From the NCBI GenBank assembly GCA_907164885.2, contig OU015495.1, positions 210,363,092 through 210,427,091 on the forward strand: DNA of 64,000 nucleotides, in the 5' to 3' direction. Positions 32,788 to 44,465 of this stretch are shown piece by piece (the first letter of the stretch is position 1; every line of letters starts with the position of its first letter). The translations under genes were made by a program, and so were the position numbers. The notes beneath the pieces are model-generated. The model was not told the origin of the DNA. It saw nothing but the letters and a program-made list of their open reading frames with translations, and did no database searches. The stretch is from Dolomedes plantarius. Taxonomy: Eukaryota; Arthropoda; Arachnida; Araneae; Dolomedidae.

Positions 32788-33490
32788 TAAAAATCGCCGG
32801 AGCTTCGAGACTCCAAGAAAAATAGTTTCCGATGGAAAAATTAAGGATCATGGGAGTGGTGATTTTGTCACTTTTTCTAAAATTACGAAAATCTCTTTCC
32901 AGCCAGTGATGCCAGAAATTTAGCTCTTTGAATAACAGTTCGTTTATGTCCTAAAAGCACTAAAATATTTTTTTTTTCACAAAGCAACCCCCCCCCCCCC
33001 CTTCGAATAGCAAAACAAATACTACTATAGGTCTTTCTTTCGAATGGAGTGAAGTGAACTTACGGAAAGAGAGATGTATAGTATAATTTCTTAAACCACT
33101 CAGTTTTGATCATGTTTAAACTTTGCTTTTAACGTAGGATTGCGTTCCTTAATAACGGTCCTTCGGAGAGAAAAAAATTGTCCTGCGTCACGAGTTATAA
33201 TTTTGGAAGCGCGCCAAACTCAGTAGCAGTAAACAGTTAAAGAGAAAAATAACAAAATGCGTTAGAAAAGAAAAAAAAAGAGGTAAGCAAACGATAAGTA
33301 ATCCTACGTTAATAACACGTGGTAGTTTCGTTAGAGGAAACTACCTGAAATTTTTTTCGTCTATTTATGTTTATACTTCCAATGTTGTGTTGAGATGTTA
33401 CAGATCATGCGATAGAATCATGAGGAGGCTATCTAAGGTTTAAACGTAGAGTTAAAAATATAATACTTAAACGATGACCTTAAATATTTG
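32788..33490. other. Spacer without recognised genes
   Basis: Mostly AT-rich with a poly-C run at about 32988-33001. No TIR pair, tRNA or coding frame is supported. Confidence 0.5.
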
Positions 33491-33656
33491 TACACTCTTA
33501 GACAAAAAAAATGAAGAAAAAAAGACGTACAAAGGAGTTATCCGAATGAGACGAAAATCGGTAGATGTGATGTAAATGTACAGAAAAACAAATAATTACA
33601 ATTTGCTAAATATTGGATGATTTATTCAAGAGAAAGAACTTTACAAAGGGAAAACG

Positions 33657-35602
33657 TCAATAACGCGTTGGTACACCTCTGCCCTTATTCACACAGTTAT
33701 TCGGCTTGGCTTTCATTAATAAAAGGTGGCGGATGTCCTCCTGCGGTATATCATGCCGAATTCTGTCTAATTGGCGTGTTAGATCGTCAAAATCCCGAGC
33801 TGGTTGGAGGGCACTGCCCATAATACTCGAAACGTGCTCAATGGATTAACGATCCGGCGACCTTGCTGGCCAAGATAGCGTTGGGCAAGCACGAAGACAA
33901 GCAGTAGAATCTCTCGCCGTGTGTGGGCGGGCATTGTCTTGCTGAAACGTAAACCCAGGATGGCGTGATATAGAGAGGGCAACACAACGGGACGTAGAAT
34001 ATCGTCGACGTACCGCTGTGCTGTAAGGGTACCGCAAATGACAACCAAAGGGGTCCTGTTATGAAATCAAAAGGGCACCCCAGACCATCACATCTGGTTG
34101 ACGTCCCGCATGGCGGAACACAGTCAGGTTGGTATCCCACCGCTGTCCGGGGCGCATATTACCATTTCTTACGTGAATTCACTCCATTACATCGTTTGGC
34201 GGCTGCTGATTGGTCAATTGAGTTCATATCGGTAATTGCCATAATATTTGATCCTAAGCGCATTTTAAATGAGATAAATGCTAAAATATATTTCTTAGTT
34301 GCTTTCATTTCGATAATTGCATAATATTTGATCCTAAGAGTATTTTAAATGAGATAAAATCTATTTCTTAGTTGCTTTCATTTTTATATATATTTTTTAC
34401 GCGATACTTTACAAGGGACGTGAATTTTTTAAGTGGCGCCACCTATTAATGTAAAAGTAATTTAAAGTGACAAACTATTTTTAAAAGAAATTTTCGCCAT
34501 AAATGCCTTCATATTTCTTTTTTGTGCATGGAAAATTTTAAGAAGTTACCAATTTCCGTAGTAATTTCACTGTAAAATTTTAGGAGTAGAATAAAATAGA
34601 GTAAATTTTACTCAAAATTGAATTTTTTTTTTAATTTAAATGTTGAATTTTTAAAAAAAATTGTTTATTTTTTTAAATTAAAATCTTGATTGCAAGATGC
34701 AAATTATATATTTTTTGCTGTTTTGCACACTTTAGTCTTTTAACCTTACTCTTAAAAAATAAAAATTATAAATACTCTTCTAAAAATTACCAAAAATAGA
34801 TTGAAAATAAAGTGACTTTATTGTCCAAATGCATAAATTTTATAATGCACAAATATGTAATTTTGAACGTTACTGCGTACTACGATACTATTATTTGAAA
34901 TAGATTCTATTTCGTTCAAAAATAGTGATGGAAGTTTTGATTCTTGAAAAACAGACATGCTTTCATAAGCATCAGCGCACCAAATACCCAAATACCGATG
35001 TAAACTCAATTGACCAATCAGCAGCCGCCAAACGATGTAATGGCGTGAATTCATGTAAGGAATGGTAATATGCGTCCGGGGCGTCTCCAGACACGTATTC
35101 GCTGGTCATTGGGGCTCGATTCGAAGTGGCACTCTTCACTGAAGACAATTCTACTCCAGTCAGTGACATTCCAGGTCGAATGTGCCTAGCACCACTGCAA
35201 ACGGGCTTATCGGTGTACAGAGGTCAATGGTAGCCGGCGCAAGGGGCGCCGTGACCTTAGCCTCCTTTCTCTGAGCCGCCTATGAATGGTCTTTACGGTC
35301 ACTGAAGCACCAGTTGCACGTACGATCGATGATAATGATGTATCTGGGGCTGTGAGTGCCGTTCTAACATTTGCTCGGTCCTCACGTTCTGTCGTTTCTC
35401 TAGGTCGACCTCTTCCTTCTTGACGCTGTGCTCGGCCATGGTTCGCCCATTCCTGCCAACATCGTCAAATAGTGGCACCGCTCCTATCCAAATGTCGAGC
35501 GATTCGCCGATTAGACCAACCGGCTTCTTTGAGCCCAACAACACGTCCCCTCTCAAATGCTGACATCTGCGCATATTGTTCGCGCACCTGTATGCGAGGC
35601 AT
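33657..35602 (-). pseudogene. Tc1-like transposase (DD34E), split and frameshifted
   Basis: ATG at 35602 starts MPRIQVREQYAQM, followed by SAFERGRVVGLKEAGWSNRR, a helix-turn-helix DNA-binding start. Later pieces include RRPLRRLPLT upstream of the insertion and, beyond it, FTFQQDNARPHTARD (second catalytic Asp block) and WPARSPDR followed by a stop in the place of the DLSPIE block. A short C-terminus ends at a TGA (33659-33657). Several frame changes, the stop and the 920-bp insertion make it inactive. DNA cleavage by a DDE domain is the family role. Confidence 0.85.
34154..35073. mobile_element. Non-autonomous element with ~80-bp TIRs and 9-bp TSD (MULE-like?)
   Basis: Both ends begin GCATATTACCATT, and the inverted repeats run about 80 bp with few differences (core CATCGTTTGGCGGCTGCTGA). 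GTCCGGGGC is perfectly duplicated (34145-34153, 35074-35082). Nine-base duplication with long TIRs points to the Mutator group, or possibly Merlin; there is no coding sequence to decide. An 80-bp tandem duplication (starting at 34241 and 34321) lies inside the left part. Confidence 0.8.
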
Positions 35603-35876
35603 AGTGACTGTCTACTTGAGTACTCGGAATGGAATTCGCAAAGAATTTATGACCTGGAATCGAAATTTCTCCTCTTTAATATCCTGCCAGTTGCGCAATT
35701 AAGATGCGCTGCAGCGTCACATGTTCATTCATTAGCCGCCAAACTTTTTAAAATTTTGCCTTTTCCGTCGAAGCCTGCATACATATCAATTTGTGCCCAA
35801 TTTGCATCACCCCTTCTTGGTGCGTCGTGTTTTTGTTTTGTTTGTGTGTGTGTGTGTGTGTGTGCCTAAGAGTGTA

Positions 35877-37948
35877 TATAAGTAATAAGTACAAGTAGTG
35901 ATTTTCCAATGACAGAACTTTTTTGCTCTATACGTATTGATTTAATGCTACTTCCCTTAATTTACTGATATAGGAGGCAAGTGATGGTTAATTTCATCTG
36001 AGCGAATATTTTATGAAATGTTTTTAGACATTTTCAGTATTAGCCCTTTAGAATTGAAGGTACGTCTGTTCTGTCTTCAATCTGAGTTAGGTCGGACACT
36101 GTTTATTTCTATTAATATTTCGGTATTCTTTCATTTTTTCTAACAATTCGCTGTTTCTTTTAAGAATTCTAATTGTGTTATAACTCAATGTCCCGCGAAG
36201 TTTTTAAAATTTCCCCAAATTTAATAGGGCCCTATTAAATTTGGGAAAATTGTACTCGCTCCTTTTAGGGTCAAATCTAAATGGTTATTTGTAAAATTAT
36301 AGATGATTTAAAATGTTTTTAAAAATTAACGATAAATTTTTATTATCGATCAAATCATCCACCTGGAGCACTTTATGAAAACTCAGAACGTAAGCATTTT
36401 TTGAAGTTGCCATTGTATTAATAACCGTTGTTGAATTTTTCGAATCCTTATCAAGTTATTTCTCAAAGTGTCATAAAGAAAAAGGAATGATAAAAGATAA
36501 TATATTGAACCAGACGTTTTGATTGATGATTCATCAAAAGGAGATATTTCTTTCATCTCTCTCTCCTTTAATAAATTATTCCTATCTTAAATAGTCTAAA
36601 GAATTATTGATAAAAACCGTTACGCAAGGTGTACGTGATTCCAGGGCCTGCTTCAATCTCGGTCATCTCGAATTGATAGCTCGGTCATTAGCCAGTGAAT
36701 TGATCGTACGGATATCCTCATTTCATATCAATTCATTCATCGCGTTGAAAAGCAAGCTCTCTCATCATCTGTGAATGCCTAAATTTATCATTTAACTCCT
36801 TTAAGTCCTAATGGTATGTTTCTCCGGTAGTCGCATGTTACGCTCTTGATTATTATTATAAAAAGAAATATTATTTAGGCAACTAAAATTGACTCTCTAT
36901 AAGTATTATATATATAATAGCCGTTGTCTCTGTATAACACTTCCGGGCTGTACTCCTCTTTCAATTGAAGCCCTCAGTAAATAAACGGCCGGTTAGGCTT
37001 AATTTCAATTTCAGATGTGGATCAGAATTTTTTCTTACCTAAAAACTAATATCTTCTCCATCAAATCACGTTTGTTCGGCCTATTTTTCTATAAAACATT
37101 CAGAACTAAAAAAAAAATTGGATGCTTTTAGCTGTATATTTAACAGTTTTTAAAAATCTGTTTACTTTTGCGATGAATTCTGAAAGTAAACAAATCTGAA
37201 TGTGAATGAATCAAGTAGCTGAAGTATTCATATCGCCTAGTGATCTGTAAAGAACTGGATGGCAGTCTACTACTCCAATCGCATGAAAAACTAAATGAAT
37301 GAAAAATAATGAAAGGGTTTGCTTTTACAAGGTGTGGATTAAATGCAATATTGTTAGATAATTCGGGATATTTTTTAACTTTCATATACTTTTTCCATTA
37401 TGACGTCATTATTAGTATTATGACGTCAAAATGACGGGTTACCTTCTAGTTTATAAGAGTAACATTCATTAAGTAAAATAATTTTCTTTTCTACTATGGA
37501 AAATTAAAGTTGAAATTCGTTGACTCAGTATAAGTTTTCTCTAGCGCTCGAACACGACTTGAAAAAGATAAATTAATAAACCTTTTATTTTCTTATGTAA
37601 AAGACTGTCAACTTTGAAATATCTACTTACTTTTTTTTAGAAATGGATGTAAAAAAAAGACTTTTTAACATTGCCTAAATTGCTAAAATGTTAATAAGAC
37701 GTTCTCGAGGTGAGAAGACCTGGGTTCCATCACTGCACGCGGCAGACGGTAAGGGCTTGTTCACATAATAGTCCGTCAGGCCCTTACACTATTATATCGG
37801 CTCCCGATCAGTGAAAAGAACGATTATCTGCGACATTCCTAGAGTAATATGTGATTCTTTGTAAAGTAGCGATTTTTAAAGGATCTGATTTCTATTATTT
37901 TGTTACTATTGAAAGAAGTCCTCTCTTGTTGGATGAATTTTGAAAGTA
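35877..37948. other. AT-rich spacer with an ultra-short Harbinger relic
   Basis: No coding frame, RNA gene or LTR pair was recognised. At 37753-37783 a 31-bp unit GGGCTTGTTCACATAATAGT...CAGGCCC, flanked by TAA and TTA, looks like two Harbinger ends fused after loss of everything between. A tRNA-like word (GACCTGGGTTCCATC, about 37718-37732) just before it may be a SINE fragment. Confidence 0.4.
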
Positions 37949-38923
37949 CAGTGATTTCCGCTTATAAGAATCACGTTTGTTATTACTGTTTTTGATCCTT
38001 ATAAGCGGTTGATTCTTATAGCCGAAATTTAGGTTTTTGGTCAGACACATACACATCTATGTATGCATATATTAGATAATTTACTATAAAATACGCTTTA
38101 ATTTACGTTAATTATCTTTTATTAAAATTATTGTTTATAATTTTAAAAATACAACTTAATTTCTTGATCTATAAGTGGATACACATGATTATGATAAGAG
38201 AAGAAAAAAATCCAATAGTTGTTACAACATACCTGCTTAACAGTTTAACATTTCAACTACAGGAAGGGTGCAAGAAAAAGTTTTCTATGGTAGTTTGACG
38301 TAATAAAGTTTTCATGAGTCTGTTTATACCTCTTTCAAAACCAATAGTCTCAGACGAAGATTCACCTTCTAGCTTACGTTTCACGGTTTGATAACGTGCT
38401 GAATCTATTAATGTCACGTTTGCCTAAGTGATAGTGGACACTTCGCCGAAGATTTATGTGTTTCAGGGTCCAGGAAGCCGAAACCAGGATGTTTGAGGTG
38501 GGAAAAAAAGAGTCCCTGTCTTTATTTGTCAGTGGAGAAAAGTGAAATCGGACCCGGACGGGTAGAGATGCCCCCGGGTCAAGCTAATAGGACAGTGTTG
38601 TGCTAAAGCGTTTAAGGAGAAACTATTATGTTATGTCTAACAAAGAAAGGGATGCATTTTACGACTGCATTCCATCCCATCTTATCACTCTTTCTTTAAA
38701 AAAAATAAAGAAAGAACTTCGTGCCTTTTGAGTGTTTAAGTGGCTTTTTTTGAAAAATGAAAGGAAAGCGAAGAGTGTAAGCTGATTCTTAAAACCGGTG
38801 GATTAATTCTTTAAAGCGAAAATTTTAACATGGAAATAATACATTTGTTTTTGTTTTTGCGATACTGATTCTTATAAACGGTTGATTCTTATAGCCACTG
38901 ATCACTATAAGCGGTGATTACTG
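37949..38923 (-). mobile_element. Tigger/pogo-like element with C-terminal transposase relic
   Basis: The ends CAGTGATTTCCGCTTATAAG and CTATAAGCGGTGATTACTG are inverted complements, with TA outside both (37947-37948, 38924-38925). On the minus strand near 38400-38265 a frame reads DSARYQTVKRKLEGESSSET and ends LRQTTIENFFLHPS, the 'KQTTI..FF' tail typical of Tigger transposases. The catalytic domain is not recognisable. Confidence 0.7.
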
Positions 38924-38925
38924 TA

Positions 38926-39714
38926 CCTCCTAGTTTAACTGCTAAGTGATGTTCGCTATTTCTGCAGAGCTATGTCTGTTCAAAACTTTTTTTATTGTTT
39001 GTTTGTTATTGTTTTTGTTGTTTGTTTGTTCGCGCTAAATTCTGCTAAGTTGTAGACTTCACTAAGAGCTTCGTATAACTAGAAAGGATTTCATTTAGCA
39101 GTATTTGCTGTACTTTTGGTAAACTGCTTAGTACCCACATAGCTTCTTAGGTCTTTAACTTGTAGTACTGTAATCTTTAGGAATGTACATACATTAAAAC
39201 ACACGCTCTTTCACACAATAGGTTCTAGGCACTTTAGCGCTGAGTTGAACAGTTGAAACTTTACACTTACCTCAACGTCGTTGCAGAAAAAAACAGGCAA
39301 TAGATAAATGCCAGATAGCACTTCCCATTTTTGTAGGGTAAGTGCGTACCTTGGGTCCTACAAATATTTTTGGTTCCGAAAATTTGAAATTGTTAGCTTT
39401 TAAATGCATCTTTTGAAAAAGGAGGTTTTCGTTTCTAATCTGGAAAAGCTTCAGCATTTTTAGCTGCCAAAACTAATTCCATACAGTTATTCAAAGTCAA
39501 ACTTTGGTCAGTTTTGGTCTGCACTTGCCTTCGTAGAAATCATTTCTTAGAAATTTACCAATTAATGCAAATCATTCCCCACAAATTCGTCGACATTTAC
39601 ACAAGTGTCTCACCGAAGTATACGTTATCCGTAGACTGGCATCCCAGCATTAAGCACAAAGGGGCTCTACCTAATACGGAGCCGTGCTTGGTGATCATTT
39701 CGCGTGGATACCAT
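38926..39714. other. Spacer, nothing recognised
   Basis: Mixed composition. The minus frame at 39272-39457 and + frame at 39514-39789 have no family resemblance; the latter runs into the hAT MITE and is therefore chance. Confidence 0.5.
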
Positions 39715-39903
39715 CAGGGCCCGATTATGAACGCTGGGAGCCCCTGGGCAGATGCCATTTGGGGGCCCCCCCCTTACGGACATTTATAAAAATACATACT
39801 ATTAGAAGTACTAGGTGCATACACCAAGGGGTTTTTGGGGCCCCCTAGCATCAGGGGGGCCCTGGGCAAAGTCCCGATTTGCCCATGCTATAAAAAGGCC
39901 CTG
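39715..39903. mobile_element. GC-rich hAT MITE, copy 2, perfect 8-bp TSD
   Basis: It has the same sequence as 26495-26681 (CAGGGCCCGATTATGAACGC ... AAAAAGGCCCTG), differing at few bases. GATACCAT is duplicated on both sides (39707-39714, 39904-39911). Two copies with two independent octamers show real transposition by an hAT transposase. Confidence 0.9.
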
Positions 39904-40060
39904 GATACCATAATTTGTAAATAAATTGCGAGGAAAGGTGTAAGGGGTGGTATTGTTTCTATTATTCACCTTACACACACACGCACGCACGGCTGACGGG
40001 TTTTGCTAACAGGTTCATTTGTGGAACTTAAGCGGGGTTGCCATTATAAATTGGTTAAAT

Positions 40061-40826
40061 CAGGGGTTCCCCCACCTTTTTATAGTACCGTACCTGTACG
40101 TTGTAAACAATTTGATGACGTACCTGTAGACCAGAAATTTTGAAATGGGGAATGAAATGCAACGGAGAACATTTGTAATAAAGACAAGTAACTTGGGATA
40201 CATTTTTATTGCGAACATATACGTAAAATATAATAATCACTTTAAAAAATATATAATTAGTCAGAAGGTTGGGCCTGTTTACTATTAACTAAAGAAGTAA
40301 TATCGAGCTCAATGTTTGTCAGTCTAAGGTGAAGATCCGATTCAATGTCCAGGAAAGCTCTCTATTTGGTTTTCATCGCAGTCATCGCAGAAAATCCTTT
40401 TTCACATAAATATGGGGTCGCAAATGGCATTAAAAATGTTAGTGCTCGGCAAGAAACTTCTCAGACACAGTTATAATTCTCAAACGCAGTTAAAGATACA
40501 TTTATAATTCGCAGGCGAGTGCCAAATTTTTTATGGGGCGGTCATAGATAACACATTCGGGTGTAGACGGCATCTTTTGAGATTGGGTAAATCCCAATAA
40601 AGTATTACAACACAAACGATGGATAAGAAATTCCAAACTAAAATATTAAAACGTATGGATTATTAGTTATTATAGTCATTTCTTTTCATTTTTCGAAATA
40701 TAGATTTTTAATAGATTTTTGATTTAAATTGTAAAATCACGTACCGGTATCTGCTTGTACTCTCACGTACCGGTAAATCGCGTACCGGTATCTGCTTGTA
40801 TACGTACCCAAGGTTGGGAACCACTG
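40061..40826 (-). mobile_element. hAT element (Charlie-like), second copy
   Basis: The ends CAGGGGTTCCCCCACC and GGTTGGGAACCACTG match the element at 6063-6793 over most of its length. This copy keeps more coding sequence: minus strand about 40450-40300 still has a broken KGFSAMTAMKTK-like and LDIESDLRLRLTNI-like stretch of the hAT C-terminal region. No octamer duplication is visible, perhaps because the right end overlaps another hAT-like end (CTTTGGGAATCCCTGG near 40880-40896). Confidence 0.75.
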
Positions 40827-40985
40827 CTATAGACCCTTTATAAACTTCCATCGACCCCCAAGGAATCCACCTGGACTCCTTTGGGAATCCCTGGTCTAGC
40901 ATATGATATATTTAATTTATATTGGGGGAAAAATCATCATCGGAAAGAAAATTTTGAATAAAGCAATAATTTTAATATGTGAAGA

Positions 40986-41121
40986 CTAGCTGAAAACCCG
41001 CACTTCGCTACGGAGTACATTCAAATTACATACAATGGTCAATGTATGCAATTGATGCAAAAAAAAAATAAATATATATATTTATAATAAATACGATGAT
41101 CAATATATACAACTGATGTAA

Positions 41122-41168
<47 letters not shown>

Positions 41169-41290
41169 AAAAAATCGTAAGGGATATTTTTAAAGACAAA
41201 ATAAGGTAGATGAAAATATTCAAATTAAATCTAATAGGACTACTAAAGAATATAGTACAGTTAATAGTAATAGAATTGCAGTGTCTTTCA
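40986..41290 (-). mobile_element. Helitron-like element, copy C, truncated
   Basis: Read on the minus strand it ends CGTAGCGAAGTGCGGG TTTTCAGCTAG, then T. It has the 3' part of the family but not the 5' third. Beyond 41190 it continues in sequence (AGTACAGTT, ATTCAAATTAAATC) that is the inverted counterpart of the middle of copy E (59880-59980), so this internal segment belongs to a longer family member. A (TA)n tract lies at 41119-41163. Confidence 0.6.
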
Positions 41291-41639
41291 CAGCAAGCAG
41301 TTGTAGAGGAGAGTTTGTCAGTGGAGAAGGACGAAGAAACAGCAAAGATTATCTTCTGGCGCAATAAAAGAAATGATGAAAGCATGGGAACCTGTTGCAT
41401 GGTAAGTAACAAAGCATCACACTGATAAGACGGTGGCTATGCGCGCTATAAATTTATTCAATGACAATGCGGCGACACTTTTTTAGCAAATTTTGAAGCA
41501 CCAGGAAAAACAAATGTCGCTACATAGATTTCTAGTAAACACATTAGATATGTGTCATAAATTCGTAAATAATAAACTATATTTACGAAATCTACATATG
41601 GATGATTTTGCTCCTTAAGAATTTATGTATAAGTAATTT

Positions 41640-41806
41640 TCTTTAAATAATAAACGTTACATCTAAACAATTTTGAGTATTTTTTGGCATGGAACGCGTT
41701 ATCGTATTTTACATTAATTTATATGGGAAAAATTGTTTCGCTTAACGAGTGTTCCGCATTACGAGTAAGACTCTAGAACGAATTATGCTCGCTATGCGAG
41801 GTTCCA

Positions 41807-41809
<3 letters not shown>
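41640..41809. mobile_element. Tigger/pogo-like element, right end only
   Basis: The segment reads CGCTTAACGAGTGTTCCGC, then GAGTAAGACTC, and ends GCGAGGTTCCACTG followed by TA. This is the subterminal and terminal sequence of a pogo/Tigger family. The left end is missing or diverged. A long (TA)n array follows directly. Confidence 0.5.

Positions 41810-41895
<86 letters not shown>
41810..41895. repeat. (TA)n microsatellite
   Basis: Almost pure TA repeat, interrupted once by AAA near 41875. It is the target of the Tc1-like element that begins at 41896. The same repeat tract resumes only briefly to the right (43302-43307), so the insertion was near its edge. Confidence 0.9.
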
Positions 41896-43301
41896 CACTG
41901 CTGGCCACCCAAATTGCAACACCAAGAAAGACAAGAGATATCACAACAAAATTTATTTTGTAGATAACATGTTGACCAAGAATGAAATGATTAAATTTAT
42001 AGACTTCTGTGAAGTTTTGTTCCTGCCAAAACCAGTAGCCAGAGTAGCCGCCATTGTTGGAGATCACCGCTGCCACACGCCTCGGCATTGATTCAAAGAG
42101 ACTTTGGATGAATTCTTGGGGTACAGCAGACGAAGCAGCTTCCACACGTTGCCAAAGTTGATCTGCTGTGGCAGCTGGGGATGGAATCTGGGTCAATCGT
42201 AGAGCAACCATGGACCACATGTTTTCTATCGGCGAAAGATCCGGAGAGCGAGGCGGCCAGGGAAGCAATTCAATCTGGCGATTGACGAAGAACCGTTGGA
42301 CAATGCGTGCCACGTGTGGTCGTGCATTATCCTGTTGAAATATGGCTGTGGGCAAGCCCTGAAGGTAAGGAAGGACAACTGGCTCCAACACCTCGGAGAT
42401 GTAGCGCTGGCTGTTTAAAGTACCGGCAATGTACTAGAGGTGTGCGAGAGTGATATCCAATACTGCCCCATACCATAATACCCGGTGCAGGACCAGTGTG
42501 GCGGTGCATAACGCAGCTGTTCAGCATCCTCTCTTCACGGTGTCTCCAGACTCGAATGCGACCATCGTGGTGTTGCAGACAGAAGCGTGACTCGTCAGTA
42601 AAGACAATTTCATTCCATTCTGCCGTCCACATCCTTCTGTCATCGCACCATTGGCGGCGGAGACGTCTGTGGTTCTGCGTCAAGGGTAGACAAAGCAATG
42701 GACGTCTTGCGGACCGACCACTCTGCTGTAAACGGCGTCGAATGGTACGCGCAGACACTGGATGATGCGTTACAGACTGCATGTGCTGTGCTATGGTTCG
42801 TGATGTGACTGAGTGATCCGTCACTGCCATGCGCACAATTTGCCTGTCATCACGTGAAGTGGTGCGCTGAGGTGGATGCGATCGAACACGCCGGTCCGTC
42901 GTACCCTCCTGCATCCAACGATCACATATCCGCATTACAGTTGTTTGTTTTCGTCCAACACGACTACCGGTTTCCCTGAAAGATAATCCACAATCTCGGT
43001 AGGCCACTATCCTTCCTCTGTGGAACTCGGATACTTGATCAAAAGATGATCGCTGTTTTCGACGAGGCATAATTGATCGTTTTTTTGAAAAAACCACAAG
43101 AAAAACACATTGCCGAACTTGAAATCGTCGAAATCTCCAAGCCTTAAATAGCGCTTTGAATTGGCGCCACAGGCGCGCGTGATGTGCGTCTGAGCTGAAA
43201 TTCTAATCATTTGCATATCTCACCTCCGCTAATGTATGTTGTAAATTTCATGTTATTTGCATGTTTCCTTCAGGGTGTTGCATTTACAGTGGCCAACAGT
43301 G
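41896..43301 (-). mobile_element. Tc1-like transposon, nearly complete, in a TA microsatellite
   Basis: The ends CACTGCTGGCCAC and GTGGCCAACAGTG lead into longer inverted repeats (AAATTGCAACACC / GGTGTTGCATTT), with TA on both sides (41894-41895, 43302-43303). The 1406-bp length fits a Tc1-like element with one gene. The transposase has a single frameshift, so the copy is young compared with the others here. Confidence 0.9.
41910..43070 (-). pseudogene. Tc1-like transposase (DD34E), one frameshift
   Basis: ATG at 43070 starts MPRRKQRSSFD. Two helix-turn-helix regions (SFRETGSRVGRKQTTVMRIC and SARTIRRRLQQSGRSARRPL) precede the catalytic domain: FTDESRF (first Asp), FQQDNARPHVAR (second Asp) and SPDLSPIENMW (Glu). 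A frameshift near 42432, after RTPLVH, breaks the frame; otherwise the protein appears full-length. After SGYW the frame stays open to the left TIR and into the TA repeat, giving a hydrophobic tail (VISLVFLGVAIWVASS), so the natural stop may lie outside the element. It cuts and pastes DNA at TA sites by family role. Confidence 0.9.
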
Positions 43302-43303
43302 TA

Positions 43304-44460
43304 TATACACATTCATTCTTGGGCCCGTATTCTTTGGATACATTCTATCCCACCTCGTGAGGAAAAGGTTAATAGTATCTGTATATATAATACTATCTGT
43401 ATATAAATTTTACTTCTGATCAATTTGGCTACTTACCAGTAACAACTGCGTACAGTCAGGGGAGAAAGATACACTCTCGGGATTTTCGCTTGTGCTATAT
43501 GCACGATTGTTCACTTTGCGTAGCGTAGCTCTTTTCTCTAGCTTTCAAACAGAACCATCTAAGATGGACTCTTACACCGTGGTATTACGTTGGTGTTGAG
43601 ACGATGTTGTTTATCGGGCATACATGTCTATCGTAATTATATTGCATACAGCTAAATGCTTTGCTTAAATGATAGTCTTCCGAAACGACGGAAAAGTTAT
43701 CGTTCAAGAGATGCTACCTACAGACCCTACTAAAGGGAGAGGAGCAAGAGGGCCCTTTTGTCCACACACCATACAAATATATACTTAACTAAAAAAGCGA
43801 TATATTATCCTCAGTCGTCAGACTGTAGATATTATTGACAAGCGTGACTTCGTATTGATCCCGATTTAATGAAATTCTATGCAAGTCGTAATTTAAGCAA
43901 AGTGCTCAGAATCCGTGCTCATGTAGCCTTTTTGCTCGTTTACCCCGAAAGTAGTCAATATTATAATGACTGATTTTCACCATAATCTCACGTAAGAGAC
44001 TATATTACTCTTGACCATTCTGTATAGGCATGAAGAACGGGCTATTTTTTTTTTCAAAGAGATCTTCCGAAACGCATAAGCAGCGAGACACGCAAATCTT
44101 GGGGTGGCACTTGAACGTTTCGTAAGTAGTACGGAGATTCGTAATTCGACGAAATTCTTAAAAGGGTATAAATACAACGTTCATGCGGGACGGACGGGGA
44201 GAGTTTTAAAATATGAGATTAAAACTAACGATAATGTATCGGGATTTTTACCCGTGCTGTAAATCTCCTTAATCCAGGTATTCCCTGGATATTGGAGTGA
44301 GTTAGTTTAAAGTTAGACTAAGGGCCTGTTCCGTCTTCTAGAATCCGTCCTGTTAGAACTTTTTTGGAACGAAGTTCTTTTACGCGGCTTACAGTAAACT
44401 CGCAGGAATCGTCACGTAACGAAAAGATGTTATGCCCCCTTAATAAGAGTTTTTTTTTTC
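43304..44460. other. Spacer with shared block and single Harbinger-like end
   Basis: The sequence 43311-43372 (TTCATTCTTGG..CCGTATTC, GGATACAT, TATCCCACC, GAGGAAAAGGTTAAT) repeats the one at 16650-16711. In both places it follows a Tigger-type end and TA repeats. An end-like GGGCCTGTTCCGTCTTCTAG occurs at about 44323 without a partner. No gene was recognised. Confidence 0.4.
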
Positions 44461-44465
44461 AAGAA

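Larger units (their letters stand above)
33493..35874 (-). mobile_element. Tc1-like transposon interrupted by a younger element
   Basis: The ends CACTCTTAG(A)CA and TG(C)CTAAGAGTG are inverted complements with TA on each side (33491-33492, 35875-35876). Without the 920-bp insert (34154-35073) and its 9-bp duplication the element is about 1.45 kb, normal for Tc1-like transposons. A TG microsatellite (about 35843-35864) lies just inside the right end. The encoded transposase is described separately. Confidence 0.85.
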
